Origin: Nitrospirota bacterium
Lineage (GTDB): Bacteria; Nitrospirota; Nitrospiria; Nitrospirales; UBA8639
NCBI GenBank assembly: GCA_020348185.1
Contig: CP070743.1
Span: 1,898,149-1,907,483 of the forward strand
DNA: 9,335 nt
Reading direction: 5' to 3'
This document shows positions 6,477-9,335 of this stretch, piece after piece. A program made the translations under genes and the position numbers. The notes beneath the pieces were generated by a model, which saw only the letters and a list, made by a program, of their open reading frames with translations, did no database searches and was not told the origin of the DNA. Within the stretch, counting starts at the first letter, position 1. Each line of letters opens with the position of its first letter.

Positions 6477-7756
6477 AAATTGTGTCATCACAGGATCGGA
6501 ACTTTACCCAAGTGCTCCGAAAGGTGCGGAATCGATCCTCTCTTCAGAGTGCACAGGTTGAAAAAAGCGTGAAAGGCATCCTTCGAACTGTCGAAAAAGG
6601 TGGGGATGCTGCTGTGGCCCGGTATGCCTTGAAATTCGATCGCATTCGTCTCAAACCCCAGCAATTTCGGGTGACACCTGACGAGATCAAAACAGCGCAT
6701 GCACACATTCGAAAGGAAGAAGGCGATGCCTTACGATTTGCCGGCGATCGAATCCGGTCATTTCATGATCGGCAACGAACCTCCACCTGGATGTATCAAG
6801 ATCGCAATTCCCGATTGGGGCAAATGGTCACACCGCTCGATGCGGTGGGAGTCTATGTTCCTGGAGGGAAAGCGCTCTATCCCTCGTCGGTGTTGATGAA
6901 TGCGATTCCTGCCAAGGTCGCCGGGGTGAAACGGGTAGTCATGTGTACTCCCACTTCAACAGGTCAAGTGAATCCGTATCTTTTGGTGGCTGCAGAAATT
7001 GCCGGTGTCGATGAAATCTATCGGATTGGTGGAGTGCATGGAGTGGCCGCGCTGGCCTTTGGAACAAAAGCCATCCCACGTGTTGATAAGATTGTGGGAC
7101 CCGGGAATTTGTATGTCGCGACAGCTAAACGCCTGGTCTATGGGCAGGTGGATATTGATATGGTCGCAGGTCCCAGCGAGTTGCTGGTCATTGCCGATGA
7201 GACGAGTCCGCCGTCTCAGGTTGCTGCTGATTTGCTGTGTGAAGCTGAACATGATGAGGAGGCGAGGGTCTATCTTGTGACGACGTCCCATCAGCTGGCC
7301 CAAAACGTGGTCAATGAAATCAAGCGCCAGCTGCTGCAATTAGGCCGTCAACGAATTGCCACCAAATCCATCAAGCGGTATGCCGTGGCGTTTGTGGTCC
7401 CAAGTCTCGATGAGGCATTTGAGCTTTCAAACCAGATTGCCCCAGAGCATGTCGCCGTGAACCTCGAACGGGCCATCGAATTTGTTCATCGTTTGCGGCA
7501 TGCCGGAGCCATATTTTTGGGTCGATATACCCCTCCCGCTGTGGCTGATTATGTCGCTGGTCCGAACCATGTGCTGCCAACGGGTGGAACGGCTCGGTTT
7601 TTCTCAACGTTATCATTGGATGATTATGTCAAAAAGAGCAACATTGTGTCGTATTCCAAAGAGGATCTTTGGTCGGTGAAAGATTACGTCATGCGTTTCT
7701 CTGAAATGGAGGGCTTGGATGCCCATGGTAAATCAATGGAGAGCCGGTGGAAATGA
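6473..7756 (+). CDS. hisD: Histidinol dehydrogenase
   Basis: HisD oxidises histidinol to histidine in two NAD-dependent steps, the end of the pathway. The 427-residue product has the family order: VYVPGGKALYPSSVLM, GGVHGVAALAFGT, VDKIVGPGNLYV, DMVAGPSELLVIAD, LLCEAEHDEEA, APEHVAVNLE, ADYVAGPNHVLPT and the C-terminal GLDAHGKS. The catalytic pair is Glu325-His326. By comparison with E. coli, zinc ligands would be His260, Asp359 and His418, but the fourth, a glutamine in E. coli (QAEH), is Glu257 here. ATG 6473 overlaps the hisG stop in ATGA and has GAGAGGG just upstream, so the start is secure. It is co-transcribed with hisG and hisB by position. Confidence 0.97.
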   Translation: MKIVSSQDRNFTQVLRKVRNRSSLQSAQVEKSVKGILRTVEKGGDAAVARYALKFDRIRLKPQQFRVTPDEIKTAHAHIRKEEGDALRFAGDRIRSFHDRQRTSTWMYQDRNSRLGQMVTPLDAVGVYVPGGKALYPSSVLMNAIPAKVAGVKRVVMCTPTSTGQVNPYLLVAAEIAGVDEIYRIGGVHGVAALAFGTKAIPRVDKIVGPGNLYVATAKRLVYGQVDIDMVAGPSELLVIADETSPPSQVAADLLCEAEHDEEARVYLVTTSHQLAQNVVNEIKRQLLQLGRQRIATKSIKRYAVAFVVPSLDEAFELSNQIAPEHVAVNLERAIEFVHRLRHAGAIFLGRYTPPAVADYVAGPNHVLPTGGTARFFSTLSLDDYVKKSNIVSYSKEDLWSVKDYVMRFSEMEGLDAHGKSMESRWK

Positions 7757-8355
7757 AAATTTCAAAAGAACATCGAGTAGCGACCGTTGAACGAGTGACC
7801 TCGGAAACTTCCATTCACGCGACGTGGAAGTTGGATGGAAATGGTCAGAGCGAGATACACACGACCATTCCCTTTGTCGATCACATGCTTATTCTTCTGG
7901 CCAAACATGGCTTTTTTGATTTAACCGTGGACGCCAAGGGTGATACCGATATCGATGATCACCATACGGTTGAGGATATTGGTATTGTGCTCGGAGTCGC
8001 ACTGGCGAATGCGCTGGAAGGAAAACAAGGAGTGGCTCGGTTTGGCTGGGCGAGTGTTCCTTTAGATGAAACATTAACTCAGGTCACCGTGGATCTCAGT
8101 GGCCGGCCGTATTTGGTCTATCATGTAGATCTTCCTTCCCGAATGATCAAATCGTTTGATCTTGGGCTATTTGAAGATTTTTTCCAAGCCTTTGTGAACC
8201 ATGCCGGGTTGAACCTCCACATTAATCTTTTGTACGGACGAAATCCTCACCATATCCTAGAGTCAATATTTAAAGGGTTAGCCAAAGCCTTGGAGCAAGC
8301 CACCCGTCTCGATCAACGAATTTCCGGAGTCTTATCAACGAAGGGATCCCTTTGA
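7753..8355 (+). CDS. hisB: Imidazoleglycerol-phosphate dehydratase
   Basis: HisB removes water from imidazoleglycerol phosphate to give imidazoleacetol phosphate. This is the stand-alone dehydratase, about 200 residues; it lacks the N-terminal histidinol-phosphatase domain found in the bifunctional E. coli enzyme, so a separate phosphatase must exist elsewhere. Metal-binding motifs are intact: FVDHML followed by HGFFDL, DDHHTVEDIGI, and GRNPHHILESIFKGLAKAL near the end. ATG 7753 overlaps the hisD stop in ATGA, the same junction used at murA/hisG and hisG/hisD. An in-frame GTG at 7747, five bases after GGAG (7738-7741), would add two residues and is almost as likely. The stop overlaps or nearly touches the start region of hisH. 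Confidence 0.96.
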   Translation: MKISKEHRVATVERVTSETSIHATWKLDGNGQSEIHTTIPFVDHMLILLAKHGFFDLTVDAKGDTDIDDHHTVEDIGIVLGVALANALEGKQGVARFGWASVPLDETLTQVTVDLSGRPYLVYHVDLPSRMIKSFDLGLFEDFFQAFVNHAGLNLHINLLYGRNPHHILESIFKGLAKALEQATRLDQRISGVLSTKGSL

Positions 8356-8402
8356 AGGATGGAAAGAATGAGTGGGCGAATGACCCAACAAGGGGAAAAG
8401 CG

Positions 8403-9023
8403 GTGATTGCGATTATCGATTATGGAATGGGCAACCTCCGCAGTGTCCAAAAAGCCTTTGAACGAGTGGGGCACCGGGCCGTGGTGACTCGGAATGCGGA
8501 TGACATTGACAGGGCCACCCGTGTGGTTTTACCAGGAGTAGGCGCGTTCGGTGATTGCATGGACAATCTGACGCGGTATCATTTAGTCGAACCCATTCGA
8601 CGGGCGGTTTCCGAGGGGAAGCCGTTTCTCGGTATTTGCTTAGGCTTGCAATTGCTATTCACAGAAAGTGAAGAGTTTGGGACCCATGAGGGCCTCAATA
8701 TCCTTCAAGGGAAAATCCGACGATTTCCTTCGTTTCCGGAGTCCGAAACGAACTTGAAGGTTCCGCATATGGGATGGAACACGATTTCCATTCGTCAACA
8801 GGCTCCACTCCTTGACGGAATTGACTCAGGGAGCCATTGGTATTTTGTCCATTCTTTTTATGTGCAGCCTGACGATCCTGCCGTGACCTGTACCGTCACG
8901 GAATATGGGATGCCCTTTGTTTCTAGTATATGGAAAGACAATATCTTCGCTTCCCAGTTTCATCCTGAAAAAAGTCAACAAGTGGGATTACAGCTCTTTT
9001 ACAACTTCGGAAACTGGCAGTGA
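8403..9023 (+). CDS. hisH: Imidazole glycerol phosphate synthase, glutaminase subunit
   Basis: HisH hydrolyses glutamine and channels ammonia to HisF, which makes imidazole glycerol phosphate and the purine by-product AICAR. The product is a class I glutamine amidotransferase. It has IAIIDYGMGNLRSV at the start and LPGVGAFGDCMDNL. The nucleophile elbow is FLGICLGLQLLF with Cys79, and HMGWN and YFVHSFYV follow. His187 and Glu189 lie in QFHPEKS. GTG 8403 is chosen because AGGGG (8391-8395) is seven bases upstream and the resulting 206 residues match the family. A TTG at 8352, overlapping hisB in TTGA behind AAGGGA, would add 17 residues with no counterpart that I recognise. The partner hisF is not in the window but would be expected nearby. 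Confidence 0.96.
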   Translation: MIAIIDYGMGNLRSVQKAFERVGHRAVVTRNADDIDRATRVVLPGVGAFGDCMDNLTRYHLVEPIRRAVSEGKPFLGICLGLQLLFTESEEFGTHEGLNILQGKIRRFPSFPESETNLKVPHMGWNTISIRQQAPLLDGIDSGSHWYFVHSFYVQPDDPAVTCTVTEYGMPFVSSIWKDNIFASQFHPEKSQQVGLQLFYNFGNWQ

Positions 9024-9335
9024 GTCATTTTCGTAACTCTACTAATGCTCTCGCGGGCCAATGGGGTCGTTGTTGTTTTTCTGCAAGTCTGATGACGGTC
9101 AGTCTGCTGGTGATGGCCTGTGTGCCTCCCAAGGTGAACACCCAATCTGCACCTGGTTTTGACCCCTACACGATCAGGAAGCTGGTGATTCTTCCGTTTC
9201 AAGCCCTCCAGACACCTCAACGGACCGCTGGCGGGGGCTCCCAGTATCCAGAGGCCCCTAGTGAGGTCCGAACCCAATTTATTCTTCCGGGGGAAGGAAG
9301 ATTGCGCGGAACCGAAGGAACAACAGAAGCCATGC
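9020..9335 (+). CDS. Putative lipoprotein, N-terminal part (cut by window end)
   Basis: A frame opens at GTG 9020, overlapping the hisH stop in GTGA, and runs off the window after 105 codons. The N-terminus looks like a lipoprotein signal: arginines at 6 and 17, a hydrophobic stretch (SLMTVSLLVMA) and a lipobox VMAC with the modified cysteine at residue 34. After it comes a Pro/Gly-rich segment, then IRKLVILPFQ, a strand resembling the opening of periplasmic CsgG/LpoB-like domains. This resemblance is weak and the function is unknown. Start choice is uncertain: ATG 9092 would leave only nine residues before the cysteine and no positive charge. A weak GGAA lies seven bases before the GTG. A cell-envelope protein coupled to his genes is unexpected. 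Confidence 0.65.
   Translation, partial: MSHFRNSTNALAGQWGRCCFSASLMTVSLLVMACVPPKVNTQSAPGFDPYTIRKLVILPFQALQTPQRTAGGGSQYPEAPSEVRTQFILPGEGRLRGTEGTTEAM

Noticed and set aside
6956..7339. Minus-strand 127-codon frame inside hisD
   Set aside because: It is antisense to conserved HisD motifs, with no signal or domain of its own.
8999..9277. Minus-strand frame across the hisH end
   Set aside because: It overlaps both hisH and the + strand lipoprotein frame; the latter has a signal peptide, lipobox and coupled start, so it is preferred.

Overview
This is a bacterial housekeeping region, with every recognisable gene on the + strand. In order it holds rho (transcription termination factor), rpmE (ribosomal protein L31), prfA (release factor 1), prmC (release-factor glutamine methyltransferase), murA (first committed step of peptidoglycan synthesis), hisG, hisD, hisB and hisH (histidine synthesis), and the start of a lipoprotein gene cut by the window edge. 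The order rho-rpmE-prfA-prmC-murA-his, the short-form HisG and the protein similarities suggest a Gram-negative of the Nitrospirota (Nitrospira-like) type. That placement is inferred from memory of gene order and was not tested by a search.

Layout: bases 1-637 hold no convincing gene. They contain an AT-rich hairpin (241-262), a possible sigma70-type promoter with a perfect TTGACA box (288-317), and a C-rich, G-poor stretch (361-540) that resembles a Rho-loading leader ahead of rho. Rho is followed by a gap with a purine-rich 9-base degenerate repeat and a candidate promoter for rpmE. prfA follows rpmE after 68 bases. The prfA-prmC gap (3441-3656) holds a perfect 13-bp hairpin and a two-copy TTTCACG repeat. 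prmC and murA are 19 bases apart.

From murA onward the genes are packed tightly. murA/hisG, hisG/hisD, hisD/hisB (if hisB starts at its ATG) and hisH/lipoprotein meet in 4-base overlaps (ATGA or GTGA), which suggests one translationally coupled operon. No his-specific leader peptide or attenuator precedes hisG.

Function: the first half is the gene-expression end-game. Rho ends transcripts, RF1 ends translation at UAA/UAG, PrmC methylates the RF1 GGQ glutamine, and L31 is a ribosome component. The second half links cell-wall precursor synthesis to four of the histidine enzymes. hisA, hisF, hisI/hisE, hisC and the hisZ partner needed by a short HisG are not in the window. I saw no mobile element, CRISPR array, tRNA or rRNA, and no undescribed multi-gene system. 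The points most worth a second look are the rho leader, the coupled lipoprotein gene after hisH, and a few residue changes at normally conserved sites in PrmC, HisD and Rho.
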